Source of the DNA: Flagellimonas hymeniacidonis
GTDB taxonomy: Bacteria; Bacteroidota; Bacteroidia; Flavobacteriales; Flavobacteriaceae
Length of the DNA: 64,000 bases
Assembly (NCBI RefSeq): GCF_008040165.1
Contig: NZ_VRUR01000001.1
Location: forward strand, 1,011,349-1,075,348
Direction: 5' to 3'
A program made the position numbers and the translations under genes. Shown piece after piece: positions 63,696 to 64,000 of this stretch (the stretch's first letter is position 1; each line of letters opens with the position of its first letter). Under the pieces are notes generated by a model. The model was not told the origin of the DNA. It made no database searches and worked only from the letters and a program-made list of their open reading frames with translations.

Positions 63696-64000
63696 ATGAT
63701 TACAAATAGAAATACGGTTCCTATCAAAAACCTAATTTTTACAATTATTATTTGTTTTAGTGCTTCCTCTTTTGCAATTCAAAACAAAAATATTGAACAT
63801 CCACCCCAAAAAAGGAATTTTCTTCAAAAAGGACTAACCGGATTGGATTACAGTAATATGACAAAACTGAAAAGAGAAGTTGAAAAAGGTAAACATAGGT
63901 CTTCATATAGGAAACTTATCAGACAAGGAAACAAAATTATAAACGAGGATTCATTTTCCGTTATTTACAAACCACACGTTCCTCCAAGCGGAGACAGGCA
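63696..64000 (+). CDS. alginate lyase-family protein, N-terminal fragment
   Basis: The first 101 codons are present and the gene continues beyond the right edge. A signal peptide (IFTIIICFSASSFA, cleavage about residue 27) is followed by NMTKLKREVEKGKHRSSYRK and the conserved KPHVPPSGDR, the usual lead-in to an alginate lyase (PF05426) catalytic domain. Catalytic residues lie outside the window. It is divergent from the GT2 gene with a 166-bp gap in which no clear promoter was found. Confidence 0.78.
   Translation, partial: MITNRNTVPIKNLIFTIIICFSASSFAIQNKNIEHPPQKRNFLQKGLTGLDYSNMTKLKREVEKGKHRSSYRKLIRQGNKIINEDSFSVIYKPHVPPSGDR

Noticed and set aside
1..64000. CRISPR arrays, tRNA, rRNA, riboswitches, prophage or transposase genes
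   Set aside because: Looked for on both strands by eye; no regular repeat-spacer pattern, cloverleaf, conserved rRNA segment or transposase motif was recognised. A covariance-model scan (Infernal/Rfam, tRNAscan-SE) would be decisive and could not be run.

Overview
The window looks like a chromosomal segment of a marine member of the Flavobacteriaceae (Bacteroidota). The base composition is AT-rich, and promoters with the Bacteroidota -7 pattern TAnnTTTG recur. The type IX secretion/gliding lipoproteins GldH and SprE (PorW) are present. The ATP synthase genes form a split operon (atpBEFHAG without atpDC). Several families largely confined to this phylum also occur (DUF4292, DUF5687, DUF6168, DUF6341, DUF6427, HU-CCDC81/SPOR). 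No rRNA, tRNA, CRISPR array or transposase gene was recognised.

Layout. 1-5.3 kb: start of a 3-oxoacid CoA-transferase subunit A gene, then ricT-gldH-PBP1A and trhO. 5.5-16.8 kb: recA, small lipoproteins, an ECF sigma factor paired with an unusual membrane protein that ends in an outer-membrane barrel, a LytS-type kinase, plsC, trpS, dprA, an HU/SPOR protein and a thioesterase. 16.8-23.5 kb: a long leftward run with aldo/keto reductase, EnvC-like protein, DUF4292 lipoprotein, TPR protein, nucleotidyltransferase, dut and a flippase. 23.7-25.4 kb: a lipoprotein sulfatase. 25.5-34.3 kb: leftward sprE, bactofilin, atpZ, DUF6168 and atpBEFHAG. 34.4-37.5 kb: a GlxA-type regulator and five small cytosolic proteins. 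37.6-40.6 kb: an accessory insert of three lipoprotein genes lying between two identical 29-bp terminator copies. 40.65-44.8 kb: an ABC exporter pair, a ferredoxin reductase and a patatin. 45.1-48.4 kb: an arsenosugar cluster (DUF2064 glycosyltransferase, AhpD-like protein, ArsS, ArsM). 48.6-50.3 kb: a DJ-1 lipoprotein and a TetR regulator. 50.3-64 kb: heptosyltransferase-like GT9, DUF4254, DUF6427/DUF6341, purD and a surface-polysaccharide cluster that runs off the right edge inside an alginate-lyase-family gene.

Most notable points. (1) The 3-kb insert encodes a surface-type lipoprotein with a Gly/Cys-rich hinge and a C-terminal HExxH zincin-like module, followed by two small lipoproteins. 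It resembles a polymorphic toxin with immunity genes, and the last gene is broken by one extra A in an A4 run. (2) The arsenosugar operon starts at a TTG codon behind an 18-bp perfect palindrome that overlaps its putative -7 box. ACCGAC-N6-GTCGG(T/A) palindromes upstream of this operon and upstream of the TetR gene suggest a shared regulator. (3) The 3' end of atpG carries a 42-bp insertion flanked by 8-bp duplications, leaving a relic of the older gene end downstream. (4) The sigma-factor partner appears to span both membranes.
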